Positions 25,471 to 34,783 of a stretch of DNA of 64,000 nucleotides are shown piece after piece. The notes beneath the pieces are model-generated. The model was not told the DNA's origin, did not search any database, and saw nothing but the letters and a program-made list of their open reading frames with translations. The stretch covers positions 903,364 through 967,363 of the forward strand of contig NZ_LT985754.1 of NCBI RefSeq assembly GCF_900290285.1. The letters run 5' to 3'. The stretch comes from Candidatus Centipeda massiliensis (GTDB lineage: Bacteria; Bacillota; Negativicutes; Selenomonadales; Selenomonadaceae). Within the stretch, counting starts at the first letter, position 1. Each line of letters starts with the position of its first letter. Both the position numbers and the translations under genes were made by a program.

Positions 25471-26754
25471 ATGGCGGATCAGAAGCATGTGGTCATCGTC
25501 GGAGCCGGATTCGGGGGCGTGCGTCTCGCCAAGGAACTTGCCAAGGAAAACGTGCGCGTCACGCTTGTGGATCGGCATAATTATCATCTGTTCCAACCGC
25601 TGCTCTATCAGGTGAGTACGGCTGTACTCTCTGCGTCGGAGATCGCCTACCCCACACGCCAGTTCTTCAAGAATAACAACAATGTCAACTTCTTTATGTC
25701 GAAGGCGCTTGGTGTCGATCAGGATCGGCGCGTGCTGATCACGAAGCACGGTGAGATCTCCTACGATTACCTCGTGCTTGCGGCTGGCGCAACGACGAAT
25801 TTCTTCGGCAACGAGAGCGTTGCGCGCAACTCCTATGCGATGAAGACGCTGCAGGAGGCAATCGCGCTGCGTGGTCATCTCATTCATGAGTTCGAGCGTG
25901 CCGCACGTAAATCCGGCCCCGATCAGCGCGAGGCGCGTCAGCGTCATCTCAACTTTGTCATCGTCGGCGGCGGTGCAACGGGCATTGAAATGGCGGGCGC
26001 GCTGATGGAGCTGATCGACATCTTCAAGAAGGAGTTCCACACGCTCGACTTCAGCGAAGTCCACGTGACCCTCCTTGAGGCGATGGGCTCTGTGCTGCCG
26101 ATGGTACCGCCCGATCTGCAGCAGCATACCATTGACGTACTGCGCAAACGCGGTGTCGATGTGCGGCTCAATACGGCGGTTACGGAGTATGACGGAAATG
26201 ACCTCAAGCTCAATAATGGAGAGGTCATTCCAACCAAGACGGTGATCTGGGCGGCGGGGGTACGCGCGCAGGACTTCATCAAGGACTGCGGCGGAGAGGT
26301 CGATCGCGCAGGGCGCATTATCGTCGAGGAGAATCTGCTGGTGAAGGGCAGCGACCGCGTCTTTGCCATCGGTGACTGCGCGAACTTCCAGCATGGGACG
26401 GAGCGCCCGCTCCCGACGGTTGCACCTGTGGCGACACAGGAAGCCATGCAGGTCAAGGAGAATATCATGGCGCTGATCGCGGGCAAGACCCCCGACCAGC
26501 TCGGCAAATTCGTCTACAAGGATCTCGGGGCGATGGCGACCATCGGAAAGGGCGAGGCGGTCATGAACGGGCCCATGCCCGTGCTTGGATTCAACCTCAA
26601 GGCGAGCGGCTTCTTTGCATGGTTCGCGTGGATGCTTGTCCATCTCGTCCGCCTTGCGGGAAAATACGCAGACTTTACGGTTTCCGTCAAGTGGATCTGG
26701 AACTTCTTCTTTGGCACGCGTCTCGCGCGCATCATCCACAGCAAATTGGAGTAA
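25471..26754 (+). CDS. ndh: Type II NADH dehydrogenase (NDH-2)
   Basis: Single-subunit, non-proton-pumping NADH:quinone oxidoreductase bound to the cytoplasmic face of the membrane. The 427-residue protein has the FAD-binding [14 protein letters not shown] (residue 6 on), the NAD-binding [15 protein letters not shown] (near residue 158), the AIGDCA motif and a hydrophobic/aromatic C-terminus typical of membrane-attached NDH-2. The start is ATG at 25471 after AAGGAGTGG; an upstream in-frame ATG at 25432 has no ribosome site. Confidence 0.93.
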   Translation: MADQKHVVIVGAGFGGVRLAKELAKENVRVTLVDRHNYHLFQPLLYQVSTAVLSASEIAYPTRQFFKNNNNVNFFMSKALGVDQDRRVLITKHGEISYDYLVLAAGATTNFFGNESVARNSYAMKTLQEAIALRGHLIHEFERAARKSGPDQREARQRHLNFVIVGGGATGIEMAGALMELIDIFKKEFHTLDFSEVHVTLLEAMGSVLPMVPPDLQQHTIDVLRKRGVDVRLNTAVTEYDGNDLKLNNGEVIPTKTVIWAAGVRAQDFIKDCGGEVDRAGRIIVEENLLVKGSDRVFAIGDCANFQHGTERPLPTVAPVATQEAMQVKENIMALIAGKTPDQLGKFVYKDLGAMATIGKGEAVMNGPMPVLGFNLKASGFFAWFAWMLVHLVRLAGKYADFTVSVKWIWNFFFGTRLARIIHSKLE

Positions 26755-26757
26755 CAC

Positions 26758-26786
26758 TTGCACCCTGCGCAGATTTGTGCTATACT
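26758..26786 (+). promoter_or_regulatory. Promoter of rpmE
   Basis: TTGCAC at 26758-26763, 17-base spacer, TATACT at 26781-26786. It starts 4 bases after the ndh stop and gives a leader of about 110 bases. Confidence 0.85.
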
Positions 26787-26792
26787 TGCGCG

Positions 26793-26902
26793 GTAATGAA
26801 CGCAGGGCGTTTGTTTATGACTCGTTCTCGGCGAGACAGCCGAGTTCAACCAAGTGTGCACAAGCGCGCTTGTATCCGGCAAAAGAAACGAGGTGTATTT
26901 AC
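26793..26902 (+). promoter_or_regulatory. rpmE 5' leader, candidate structured regulator
   Basis: About 110 untranslated bases between the promoter and rpmE. They contain a stem CTCGGC/GCCGAG (26827-26844) and other short pairings. L31 genes of Firmicutes often carry an autoregulatory leader; whether this is one cannot be decided by eye. Confidence 0.3.
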
Positions 26903-27103
26903 ATGAAAGAGGGCATTCATCCCGAGTTCTTCGAGGCGACGGTGACGTGCGGCTGCGGCAATACGTTCACGACCGGCTCGACGAAGAAGGATCTGCGCAT
27001 CGACGTCTGCTCGAAGTGCCATCCCTTCTTCACGGGGCGTCAGCGCGACGTTCAGGCGGGCGGACGCATCGAGAAGTTCCAGAAGCGTTACGCGCGGAAA
27101 TAG
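26903..27103 (+). CDS. rpmE: Ribosomal protein L31, zinc-binding type
   Basis: Large-subunit ribosomal protein L31 (66 residues). It keeps the four zinc-ligand cysteines in VTCGCGNTF and [12 protein letters not shown], so it is the C+ (zinc) form, and ends with the basic [10 protein letters not shown] longer in-frame reading from 26585 runs into ndh and is rejected. The start is ATG at 26903 with a weak GAGGTG about 7 bases upstream. Confidence 0.97.
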   Translation: MKEGIHPEFFEATVTCGCGNTFTTGSTKKDLRIDVCSKCHPFFTGRQRDVQAGGRIEKFQKRYARK

Positions 27104-27156
27104 CAGCATAGGTGAGGCGCACTGCGCCTTGCCTCTTCGCCGCACGACAACAGGGA

Positions 27157-27196
27157 GAGGCTATTGTACGAGAGATCGTGCAATAGCCTCTTTTTT
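27157..27196 (+). terminator. Intrinsic terminator after rpmE
   Basis: Ten-base-pair stem GAGGCTATTG/CAATAGCCTC with inner pairing, followed by six T. Confidence 0.92.
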
Positions 27197-27293
27197 CTAC
27201 GAAAAATGTCATGGAAGATTTCAGGCGTGTGCCTCACGCATCCACAGGATAGATTCATTTTTCGCAACAGTATCATAGAGCAAAGGAAATCCT

Positions 27294-28208
27294 ATGCCAA
27301 AGAAAATTACTGACCTTGCGGTCGGCGGGCAGGCGGTCATCGAGGGGGTCATGATGCGCGACGCGAATAAGACCGCGACCGCCGTGCGCCTCCCAAACGG
27401 GGAAATCGAAGTGGAGACGCATCCCGTCACGTCGGTCCGTGACCGCTATCCAGTCCTCAACCTGCCGCTGATTCGCGGCTCTGTTATCATGGTCGAGTCC
27501 CTCGTCATCGGCATGCGTGCCCTCTCGTTCTCTGCACAGGCGGCGGGCGAGGAGGACGAGCAGATGACAAAGAAGGAGATCGCGCTGACGATCCTCTTTG
27601 CACTCGTCCTTGCGAGTGTGCTCTTCATCGTCATCCCGACGGGAGCGGCGCATCTCGCTGCCTCGTATACGGACGATCCCGTTGTGTTCAACCTCATCGA
27701 GGGCGGCATCCGCCTCCTCGTGTTCCTCCTCTATATATGGGGCATCTCCTTTATGGGCGGCATCCGCCGCGTGTTCCAGTACCACGGCGCGGAGCACAAG
27801 ACAATCCACTGCTATGAGGCGGGCGAGGCGCTGACTGTGGAGAACGTGCAGAAGTTCCCGCGGCTGCACCCGCGCTGCGGCACAAATTTTTTACTGATCG
27901 TCATGGTCGTCGCCATCGTCTTTCACGTATTCTTCGGCTGGCCGGATCTCTGGCTGCGCATCCTCTCCCGCCTTGCCGTCCTGCCCGTGGTCGCGGGTGT
28001 CTCCTATGAGATCATCCGCTTTGCAGGACGCAGTGAGAACCGCATCGTGCACATCCTGATCACACCGGGGCTGTGGCTGCAGTATCTGACGACGCGCCCG
28101 CCTGCCGATGAGATGATCGAGGTTGCGATTGAAAGCCTCAAGGCGGTACTGCCGCCCGAGGACATCCCCGCAGGAAGTGGAAACTACCGAAAGGAAGTAA
28201 CGTGTTAA
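27294..28208 (+). CDS. YqhQ-like DUF1385 membrane protein
   Basis: A 304-residue DUF1385 protein with the family start [16 protein letters not shown], the RNLxxLPLIRG-type segment and a metal-binding-like [13 protein letters not shown] near residue 165; four or five membrane segments are present. Function unknown. In Firmicutes it regularly precedes prfA and prmC, as here; it overlaps prfA by 7 bases. Confidence 0.9.
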   Translation: MPKKITDLAVGGQAVIEGVMMRDANKTATAVRLPNGEIEVETHPVTSVRDRYPVLNLPLIRGSVIMVESLVIGMRALSFSAQAAGEEDEQMTKKEIALTILFALVLASVLFIVIPTGAAHLAASYTDDPVVFNLIEGGIRLLVFLLYIWGISFMGGIRRVFQYHGAEHKTIHCYEAGEALTVENVQKFPRLHPRCGTNFLLIVMVVAIVFHVFFGWPDLWLRILSRLAVLPVVAGVSYEIIRFAGRSENRIVHILITPGLWLQYLTTRPPADEMIEVAIESLKAVLPPEDIPAGSGNYRKEVTC

Positions 28209-29266
28209 GCAAACTGAATGCCGTTGCGGACAAATATCATGAGCTTGAGGCGCTTCTCAGCGATCCCTCTGTGATGGCAGATATGGAAAAGTGGCAGCGC
28301 TATACGCGCGAGCATGCCGCGCTTACCCCGATCATCGAGGCGTACGATGCCTATCGACAGGCGCTCGCGACCATCGAAGAGGATAAGGAAATGCTCGCCG
28401 AGGCGGATGCCGAGATGAAGGAAATGCTCGCCGAGGAGATCGCAGAGGCGGAGGCGCGCCGCGATCAGCTGGCGGAGCAGCTGCCGATTCTTCTCCTGCC
28501 GCGCGACCCGAACGACGATAAGAACGTCATCGTCGAGATACGCGGCGGCGTGGGCGGCGAGGAGGCGGCACTCTTTGCCGCGAGCCTCTTTCGGATGTAT
28601 GCGCGCTATGCAGAGCGGCAGGGCTGGCGGACGGAGATCCTGAGCAGCAATCCAACGGAGATCGGCGGGTTCAAGGAAATTTCCTTTCTTGTGAATGGAG
28701 CGGGGGCGTACAGTCGTCTGAAATACGAAAGCGGCACGCACCGCGTCCAGCGCATTCCCGTCACGGAGTCGGGCGGGCGCATCCACACGTCGGCGGTCAC
28801 GGTCGCAGTACTCCCCGAGGCGGAGGAGGTCGAGGTCACGGTCGATCCGAATGATCTGCGCATCGACACCTACTGTGCATCGGGGGCGGGCGGACAGTAC
28901 GTCAACCGTACGGAGACGGCGATCCGCATCACGCATATTCCAACGGGTATTGTCGTGCAGTGTCAGGATGAGAAGTCCCAGCTCAAGAACCGTGAGAAGG
29001 CGATGAAGGTGCTGCGCGCACGGCTCTATGACCGCGCACAGCAGGAGCAGGCGGATGCCGTTGCCGCCGATCGCCGCAGTCAGGTCGGCTCGGGCGACCG
29101 CAGCGAGCGCATCCGTACGTATAATTTTCCGCAGGGGCGCGTGACCGATCACCGCATCGGGCTGACCCTCTACAAGATCGACACCGTTCTTGATGGGGAA
29201 CTCGACGAAATTCTTGTGGGACTCATCACAGCGGATCAGGCGGAACGGCTGAAACAGGTGAACTGA
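28202..29266 (+). CDS. prfA: Peptide chain release factor 1
   Basis: RF1 ends translation at UAA and UAG. The 354-residue protein has the codon-recognition PVT (in [15 protein letters not shown], the RF1 PxT motif), the catalytic GGQ in [15 protein letters not shown], and the end-domain [24 protein letters not shown]. The start is GTG with AAAGGAAG upstream. The modifying enzyme prmC follows immediately. Confidence 0.97.
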   Translation: MLSKLNAVADKYHELEALLSDPSVMADMEKWQRYTREHAALTPIIEAYDAYRQALATIEEDKEMLAEADAEMKEMLAEEIAEAEARRDQLAEQLPILLLPRDPNDDKNVIVEIRGGVGGEEAALFAASLFRMYARYAERQGWRTEILSSNPTEIGGFKEISFLVNGAGAYSRLKYESGTHRVQRIPVTESGGRIHTSAVTVAVLPEAEEVEVTVDPNDLRIDTYCASGAGGQYVNRTETAIRITHIPTGIVVQCQDEKSQLKNREKAMKVLRARLYDRAQQEQADAVAADRRSQVGSGDRSERIRTYNFPQGRVTDHRIGLTLYKIDTVLDGELDEILVGLITADQAERLKQVN

Positions 29267-30144
29267 TGGCGGATGCTGTTTGGACGATTGCACGTCTCCT
29301 CACATGGACGACAGACTTCTTTCGGGAGCATGACATCGAGAATCCGCGCCTCGATGCAGAGGTTCTGCTCTCTGCTGTGCTGGGCAAGGATCGGATGTAT
29401 CTCTATGTGCATTTTGACGAGCCACTTGAGCCGGCAGAGCTCGCGCAGTTCCGCGTCTCTGTGAAGGAGCGGGCGGCACGTATGCCGCTCGCTTACGTGC
29501 TCGGGCGGCGTGAGTTTATGGGACTCGACTTCCGCGTCACGCGCGATACGCTGATTCCGCGTCCGGATACGGAGGTGCTCGTGCAGTGTGCGGTGGATTT
29601 CCTGCGTGCACGCGCGGAAAACGGGGCGGACGATCTGCGTATTGCCGATGTTGGAACGGGCACAGGGGCGATTGCACTCTCTGCCCTTCACTATACGGAG
29701 GGGACGTGCGCGGATGCCGTGGACATCTCACCTGCTGCCGCCGCAGTTGCGCGGGAGAATGCTGAGGCATTGGGGCTGCTGGAGCGCATTGAGATTCAGG
29801 TCGGTGATCTGCTTACACCGCTTGCGGGGCGCAGCTATGACATGATCCTCTCGAACCCGCCCTATATTCCGTCCGCTGATATTGCGGGGCTGATGCCGGA
29901 GGTGCGCAGCTATGAGCCGCACCTTGCGCTCGACGGCGGTACGGACGGACTGGACATCTACCGCCGATTGACAGCGGAGGCACCCGCGCTCTTGAAGGCT
30001 GGCGGCGGGATCGCTGTTGAGGTCGGAATCGGTGAGGTGCACGATGTTGCGGCATTGATGGAGGCGCATCCGCGCATTGTGCGGACAGAGACGCTGAAGG
30101 ATCTCGGCGGGATTGAGCGCGTGGTGATGGGGTATACGGAGTGA
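29266..30144 (+). CDS. prmC: Release factor glutamine methyltransferase
   Basis: PrmC methylates the GGQ glutamine of release factors. The 292-residue protein has the N-terminal helical substrate domain, the SAM-binding VGTGTGAIALSAL and the NPPY motif (MILSNPPYIPS) that contacts the glutamine. Its start shares one base with the prfA stop. Confidence 0.96.
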   Translation: MADAVWTIARLLTWTTDFFREHDIENPRLDAEVLLSAVLGKDRMYLYVHFDEPLEPAELAQFRVSVKERAARMPLAYVLGRREFMGLDFRVTRDTLIPRPDTEVLVQCAVDFLRARAENGADDLRIADVGTGTGAIALSALHYTEGTCADAVDISPAAAAVARENAEALGLLERIEIQVGDLLTPLAGRSYDMILSNPPYIPSADIAGLMPEVRSYEPHLALDGGTDGLDIYRRLTAEAPALLKAGGGIAVEVGIGEVHDVAALMEAHPRIVRTETLKDLGGIERVVMGYTE

Positions 30145-30155
30145 GGAGGGAAAGC

Positions 30156-31208
30156 ATGGATACGGAGATTCTTCGCCCGACTGCTCCCGCAGATTTTGAG
30201 CGTGCCGCGGATTTCATTCGAAGCGGCGCGCTTGTTGCATTTCCTACGGAGACGGTCTACGGACTCGGTGCAAACGGTCTGGATGCGGCGGCGTGCGCCC
30301 GTATCTATGAGGCGAAGGGGCGTCCCTCCGACAATCCGCTCATCCTTCATATCGCAGACCTTGCGATGGCGGACACCGTCGCAGCCGCTGTGCCGTCCGT
30401 CGCCGCACATCTCCTCACGGCGTTTGCGCCCGGACCCCTCACCGTCATCCTGCCGAAGGCAGCGCATATCCCCGACATCGTGACGGGAGGGCTGCCGACC
30501 GTCGGGGTGCGCTGCCCCGATCACGCTGCTGCGCGTCGTTTCATTCGTACGGCGGGTGTTCCGATTGCTGCGCCGTCCGCGAATACCTCGGGGCGTCCGA
30601 GTCCGACGACGGCAGCCATGGTTCATGCGGATATGGCGGGACGCATTCCGCTCATCCTCGATGGCGGCAGCTGCCGCCTAGGGGTGGAGTCCACAATCGT
30701 CGACTGCACGGAGGAGGGGATTGTCACCATTCTGCGCCCCGGCGCAATCACACGCGAGATGATCGCGGCGGAACTGCCGCACATCGCGGTGCGCATGGAT
30801 GCGGCGCTCACAGCGGCGGACGAAGCGCCGCGTGCACCCGGCATGAAGTATACGCACTACGCACCGCGCGTACCGCTCACGGTCTATGTGGGGGCGGGGA
30901 CAGATGTCGCAGCGGCACTGGGGGAGGAGATCCTGCGGCGTACGGCGGCGGGGGAGCGGCCTGCACTCATCGCAAGCAATGAGACGATTGCGGCACTCTC
31001 CGACATCATCCATGCAGCCGACACCTATCACTGCGGGGCGCGCGGCAATCACAGCGCATTTGCTGCCTGTCTCTACGACGCGCTCCGCCATTTTGACGAT
31101 ATGCCCGTGACCTCCCTCCTCGCTGAGGGAACGGGGGAGGAAGGACTTGGACGTGCGATCATGAATCGCCTGCGCAAGGCAAGCGGCGGGGCTGTTTGCT
31201 TTGTGTAA
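30156..31208 (+). CDS. Threonylcarbamoyl-AMP synthase (Sua5/YwlC type)
   Basis: Makes threonylcarbamoyl-AMP for the t6A37 tRNA modification. The ~350-residue protein is the long Sua5 form: a YrdC domain (FPTETVYGLGANG, then KGRPSDNPLILHI and SANTSGRPSPT) and a C-terminal Sua5 domain with APGMKYTHYAPRVP linking them. The ATG at 30156 follows GGAGGGAAAG; an ATG at 30141 overlaps prmC. Last gene of the yqhQ-prfA-prmC unit. Confidence 0.95.
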   Translation: MDTEILRPTAPADFERAADFIRSGALVAFPTETVYGLGANGLDAAACARIYEAKGRPSDNPLILHIADLAMADTVAAAVPSVAAHLLTAFAPGPLTVILPKAAHIPDIVTGGLPTVGVRCPDHAAARRFIRTAGVPIAAPSANTSGRPSPTTAAMVHADMAGRIPLILDGGSCRLGVESTIVDCTEEGIVTILRPGAITREMIAAELPHIAVRMDAALTAADEAPRAPGMKYTHYAPRVPLTVYVGAGTDVAAALGEEILRRTAAGERPALIASNETIAALSDIIHAADTYHCGARGNHSAFAACLYDALRHFDDMPVTSLLAEGTGEEGLGRAIMNRLRKASGGAVCFV

Positions 31209-31256
31209 AGCGTGCGTACGCTGCGTAAATGCCTCGTTCTGGGAGCGCGCGAACGC

Positions 31257-31297
31257 AAAAAACCGACAGCCGCTCTGTTTCGAGCAAGCTGCCGGTT
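31257..31297 (-). terminator. Intrinsic terminator on the - strand
   Basis: Read on the - strand, a 15-base-pair imperfect stem (AACCGGCAGC with GCTGTCGGTT plus GCTC/GAGC) ends in six T at 31262-31257. There is no T run on the + strand side, so it serves - strand transcription. Confidence 0.75.
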
Positions 31298-31334
31298 AGA
31301 TCGCTATTATCATAAAGTTTAAACACGTTCCTTA

Positions 31335-31682
31335 TTCAGTTGTTTGCATCGGGCAGAACACCTCTGAACTGCTCGACCGTGTATTGTACGTTCAGCTGAA
31401 ACCGTTTTGGAGATCTCTGATATCATCCAAATTTGCGCGCTTGGTTTTCGAAAAACGAATCGTACAGAGGAAATTGTCACACCCCGACGTTGGGGGCAGA
31501 CGGCGCCGCAGCCATTCCTTGCTGACACAATGCCATCATGAGGTTTGCTCGATTGGCAGCCTCGCATCTTCTTCAAAGAAGCATTCCCATCAGGGGGCAT
31601 GGTCACCGCGCTGAATGAAATGTGTCAATAGACATTCTCCTTTCCATCATATTCACGTTTTAGGAGAGATATCTCTTTTCTT
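31335..31682 (-). ncRNA. Orphan - strand transcript: ncRNA or decayed small gene
   Basis: The 538-base space between Sua5 and comF holds no intact gene but has a consensus - strand promoter (31689-31717) and a - strand terminator (31257-31297), giving a transcript of about 425 bases. Two readings are possible. First, a structured RNA: long-range TGACACA/TGTGTCA and TGCCA/TGGCA pairs and hairpins CTTCTT-TG-AAGAAG and CCCC-AACGTC-GGGG occur. Second, a broken gene: GGAAAGGAG and a TTG at 31628 start a protein-like frame interrupted by two TGA codons, and a later piece (FQLNVQYTVEQFRGVLPDANN) continues in another frame to a stop at 31335. No tmRNA, RNase P, SRP or 6S signature was found. Confidence 0.4.
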
Positions 31683-31688
31683 GCATTT

Positions 31689-31717
31689 ATCATATCATAA
31701 ATAACGGCATTGTGCAA
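31689..31717 (-). promoter_or_regulatory. Promoter of the - strand orphan transcript
   Basis: On the - strand: TTGCAC (complement of 31712-31717), 17-base spacer, TATGAT (complement of 31689-31694). A perfect palindrome AGAGATATCTCT lies just downstream, near the expected transcription start. Confidence 0.75.
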
Positions 31718-31746
31718 CCATTTTTTGGAAATGATTGGAGAAGTGT

Positions 31747-32397
31747 GTGTTTTCAGCATTGCTCAACCTTTTCTTTCCCCCGCGCTGTCCGAACTGTTCC
31801 GCTTATGTGGAGGACAGAGGCACGTTTTGCGCTGTGTGTGAGCGGCGGCTCATTCATGTGCACGCCCTCGCACGCCCGCAGGAGTTCTTGTCCGATCTCG
31901 ACGGTATCTGGGCGTTTGCGCATTATCGTGAGGGCGTTCGCAATCTCCTGCGCGCGCTGAAATATCAAAGGAAGAAGTCTGCGCTCCCCGCACTGCACAC
32001 GATCTTGGCGGCGGGCGAAGCGCCTCTTGCACAGCTGCCGCATTCCCTGACTGCCGTCGCCGTCCCCCTTGCGCCGGAACGCCTGCGCACGCGCGGATTC
32101 AATCAGGTGGAGGAGATCTTTGCGCCATGGCTTGCGGCACATGATATCACGCTCGCTCCGCTCCTCGTCCGCATGCGTGAGACGGCGCCGCTCTATGCAC
32201 GTACGCGCGCAGAGCGGCGGCAGGAACTCCGCGGTGCTTTTGCCATGGCAGAGAGCGCGCATGCTGCGGGGAAGGATATCCTGCTCGTGGACGACATCAT
32301 GACGACGGGAGCGACGCTTGGCACATGCGCGCGCACACTGAAGTGTGCGGGGGCACATCATATCTATGCGTTCGTTTTGGCAAGCGAGCATCTGTGA
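31747..32397 (+). CDS. comF: ComF family phosphoribosyltransferase-like protein
   Basis: ComF proteins are needed for natural transformation, assisting DNA uptake or handling on the cytosolic side. The ~216-residue protein has an N-terminal Cys4 zinc ribbon (PPRCPNCSAY and FCAVCERR), the YREGVRNLLRALKYQ segment, TRGFNQVEEI and a phosphoribosyltransferase loop LLVDDIMTTGATL. The GTG at 31747 matches the usual FSALLNLFFPPRCPxC start and follows TTGGAG; a TTG at 31735 is the alternative. Confidence 0.93.
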   Translation: MFSALLNLFFPPRCPNCSAYVEDRGTFCAVCERRLIHVHALARPQEFLSDLDGIWAFAHYREGVRNLLRALKYQRKKSALPALHTILAAGEAPLAQLPHSLTAVAVPLAPERLRTRGFNQVEEIFAPWLAAHDITLAPLLVRMRETAPLYARTRAERRQELRGAFAMAESAHAAGKDILLVDDIMTTGATLGTCARTLKCAGAHHIYAFVLASEHL

Positions 32398-32426
32398 TGT
32401 ATGTCATAGGACATCTGCCAATGTGC

Positions 32427-32455
32427 TTGTAAAAAGTACGGGAAAGTCCTATAAT
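32427..32455 (+). promoter_or_regulatory. Promoter of ilvBN
   Basis: TTGTAA at 32427-32432, 17-base spacer, TATAAT at 32450-32455. The leader to ilvB is about 90 bases. Confidence 0.85.
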
Positions 32456-32488
32456 GAATGTGTATTATTATGGGGGATTCCATCGAAA

Positions 32489-32538
32489 GTACCGACATGA
32501 GCCCCTATGCGGCTGTATGATCGGTGCTTTTGTTGTTT
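32489..32538 (+). promoter_or_regulatory. Attenuator-like hairpin in the ilvB leader
   Basis: Stem GTACCGA/TCGGTGC with inner CAT/ATG and AGCC/GGCT pairs around a 7-base loop (32489-32527), followed by TTTTGTTGTTT and then the ilvB ribosome site at 32539. It lies after the promoter and before the gene, so it could end transcription early. No T-box sequence and no branched-chain-rich leader peptide with a ribosome site is seen. Confidence 0.5.
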
Positions 32539-32551
32539 AGGAGGGGTTCTA

Positions 32552-34240
32552 TTGCAGATGAATGGTGCACGCGCTCTCTTGGAGAGTCTGAAGGCGGAGG
32601 GGGTTGAGGTCGTGTTCGGATATCCGGGCGGCGCTGTCCTCACGCTTTACGATGAAGTGTATAAAATGAAATTCCCGCATGTTTTGACGCGCCACGAGCA
32701 GGGTGCGGCACACGCGGCGGACGGTTACGCCAGAGCCACGGGCAAGGTCGGCGTTGCCTTTGCGACCTCTGGGCCTGGCGCAACGAATCTCGTGACCGGG
32801 ATCGCAACGGCACACATGGACTCCGTCCCGATGGTCTGCATCACGGGGCAGGTGGCGAATCCGTACATCGGCAAGGATTCGTTTCAGGAGGCGGACATCG
32901 TCGGCATTACGACGCCGATCACGAAGCACAACTATCTGGTCAAGGATGCAGCTGAGCTGCCGCGCGTGGTCAAGGAGGCGTTCTACATCGCACGCACGGG
33001 GCGTCCCGGCGTCGTGGTCATCGATGTGGCAAAGGATGTATTCGATACGCCGATCGACTATGAATACCCTGCCCATGTGGATCTGCACGGCTATACGGAT
33101 CATATTCCGTTTGACATGGAGAGCGTAGGTGCGGCAGCCGAGGCACTGTCAACGGCGCGCCAGCCCCTTCTCTTCGTCGGGGGCGGTGTCGTGCTCTCGG
33201 ATACGGCAGCGTATGTGCGCGAGATCCTTGCGCTCACGGGGATGCCCTCCGTCGCGACCCTGATGGGAATCGGCGGCGTTGCGGCAGAGACCGAGGGCTA
33301 TACGGGCATGGCGGGCATGCACGGCTCCTATGCGTCCAATATGGCGATTCAGGAATGCGATCTTCTGATCGCGCTCGGCACGCGCTTCAGCGATCGCGTG
33401 ACAGGGAATACGGCGGCATTTGCACCAAAGGCAAAGATTGTTCATTTTGATATCGATCCCGCGGAACTCAATAAAAATGTGCGCGTGGACATCCCCATCA
33501 TAGGGGATCTGAGGCAGACGCTGCCCGCGTTCGTGGATGCCGTGCGTGCGGTGCAGGACGACCTCGCTGTGCGCTTTCGTCCATGGCGCGGTGAGGTGCT
33601 CTCAATGGAGCGCGCGCATCCGCTCGGCTGGAAAAAGTCGGAGGACATTCGCCCCGAGGAGCTCATCAGCCGTGTACGTGAGCTTGTCCCGGAGGATGCC
33701 ATCTGCGTCACGGATGTGGGACAGCATCAGATGTGGGCGGCGCAGTTCTTCGGCTGCCACGAGCCGCGCCACTTCCTGACCTCGGGAGGACTCGGCACGA
33801 TGGGCTACGGTCTGCCCGCAGCAATCGGCGCGAAGCTCGCCTGCCCCGATCAGGAGGTTGTGCTCATCACGGGGGACGGCAGCATCATGATGAACTGCCA
33901 GGAATTTGCGACGATGGCGGACAACGATATCGATGTGAAGATCGTCATCGTGCACAATTCGATTCTCGGCATGGTCGGACAGTGGCAGCGTCTCTTCTAC
34001 AGCCACCATTACTCCGCCTCGGAGCTGAAGGGCAAGACCGACTTCGTAAAGCTCGCCGAGGCGATGGGCGTCGCAGCTTGCCGCATTGAGACGCGGGAGG
34101 AGTTTGCCGAGGTGCTGCCGCGTGTGCTGCGTGAGAAGGGCGCGCGCCTGATCGATGTGATCGTGCCGGAGGAGGCGGATGTCGTCCCGATGGTGCCGGG
34201 CGGCAAGCGGCTGGATCAGATGGTGCTGGGAGGTCGATAA
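32552..34240 (+). CDS. ilvB: Acetolactate synthase large subunit
   Basis: Catalytic TPP/FAD subunit for the first common step of Val, Leu and Ile synthesis. The ~562-residue protein has GYPGGAVLTLYDE with the catalytic glutamate in TRHEQGAAHAADGYAR, the central FAD domain, and the TPP motif GDGSIMMNCQEFATM with later HNSILGMVGQWQ. The start is TTG at 32552, best spaced from AGGAGGGG (32539-32546); an ATG at 32558 is two codons in. ilvN follows directly; no other ilv or leu genes are in the window. Confidence 0.95.
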   Translation: MQMNGARALLESLKAEGVEVVFGYPGGAVLTLYDEVYKMKFPHVLTRHEQGAAHAADGYARATGKVGVAFATSGPGATNLVTGIATAHMDSVPMVCITGQVANPYIGKDSFQEADIVGITTPITKHNYLVKDAAELPRVVKEAFYIARTGRPGVVVIDVAKDVFDTPIDYEYPAHVDLHGYTDHIPFDMESVGAAAEALSTARQPLLFVGGGVVLSDTAAYVREILALTGMPSVATLMGIGGVAAETEGYTGMAGMHGSYASNMAIQECDLLIALGTRFSDRVTGNTAAFAPKAKIVHFDIDPAELNKNVRVDIPIIGDLRQTLPAFVDAVRAVQDDLAVRFRPWRGEVLSMERAHPLGWKKSEDIRPEELISRVRELVPEDAICVTDVGQHQMWAAQFFGCHEPRHFLTSGGLGTMGYGLPAAIGAKLACPDQEVVLITGDGSIMMNCQEFATMADNDIDVKIVIVHNSILGMVGQWQRLFYSHHYSASELKGKTDFVKLAEAMGVAACRIETREEFAEVLPRVLREKGARLIDVIVPEEADVVPMVPGGKRLDQMVLGGR

Positions 34241-34241
34241 G

Positions 34242-34742
34242 ATGGATAAGTATTTGCTTGCCGTACTCGTAGACAACAAGCCCGGCGTTCTGACGCATAT
34301 TGCGGGACTCATCAGCCGCCGTGCGTTCAACATCGAGAGCATCTCCGCGGGCTACACGGAGGAGACGGATGTCACACGCATCAACATCGTCGTTTCGGTC
34401 GCCTCGGAGAACGAACTGCGGCAGGTGGTCACGCAGCTCTCGAAGCTGATTGACGTGGTGAAGATCGTCAACCTCACGCAGTTTGAGTCCATCACGCGCG
34501 AACTCGTGCTCATCAAGGTACACGCGACGAAGGAGAACCGTGCGGAGATCATCGATGTGGTGAACATCTTCCGCGCGCGTATCGTGGATGTCGGCGTGGA
34601 GAATGTCGTCATCGAGCTGACGGGGGATGCGAAGAAGATTGACGCGCTCTCGGAGCTGCTCTCGGACTACGGCATCATCGAGATTGCGCGGACAGGAGCG
34701 ATTGCGCTCTCACGTGGACCCGTTCCCGTGAAACAGATGTAA
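34242..34742 (+). CDS. ilvN: Acetolactate synthase small (regulatory) subunit
   Basis: A 166-residue regulatory subunit with an N-terminal ACT domain (LAVLVDNKPGVLTHIAGLISRRAFNIESI) that binds branched-chain amino acids, and the C-terminal subunit-interaction domain. It begins one base after ilvB with GGGAGG in the ilvB end, so it is coupled to its partner. Confidence 0.96.
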   Translation: MDKYLLAVLVDNKPGVLTHIAGLISRRAFNIESISAGYTEETDVTRINIVVSVASENELRQVVTQLSKLIDVVKIVNLTQFESITRELVLIKVHATKENRAEIIDVVNIFRARIVDVGVENVVIELTGDAKKIDALSELLSDYGIIEIARTGAIALSRGPVPVKQM

Positions 34743-34783
34743 AGGACGCTCGTTCCATTGGGCTGACGTGCGTTCTTGTGGTA

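Noticed and set aside
25285-26763. 492-codon open frame on the - strand opposite ndh
   Set aside because: Shadow frame of a well-conserved NDH-2 gene; composition rich in His, Arg and Leu as expected for antisense translation.
31319-31606. 95-codon - strand frame as a real protein
   Set aside because: It starts without a ribosome site, and its sequence is less protein-like than pieces in the other two frames; better explained by a decayed gene or an RNA.
31500-31628. Selenoprotein reading of the two in-frame TGA codons on the - strand
   Set aside because: No SECIS-like hairpin follows the TGA codons and no known selenoprotein motif surrounds them.
31257-31717. tmRNA, RNase P RNA, SRP RNA or 6S RNA
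   Set aside because: None of the conserved cores (GGATTCGAC, GAAAGTCC, the SRP tetraloop helix) is present.
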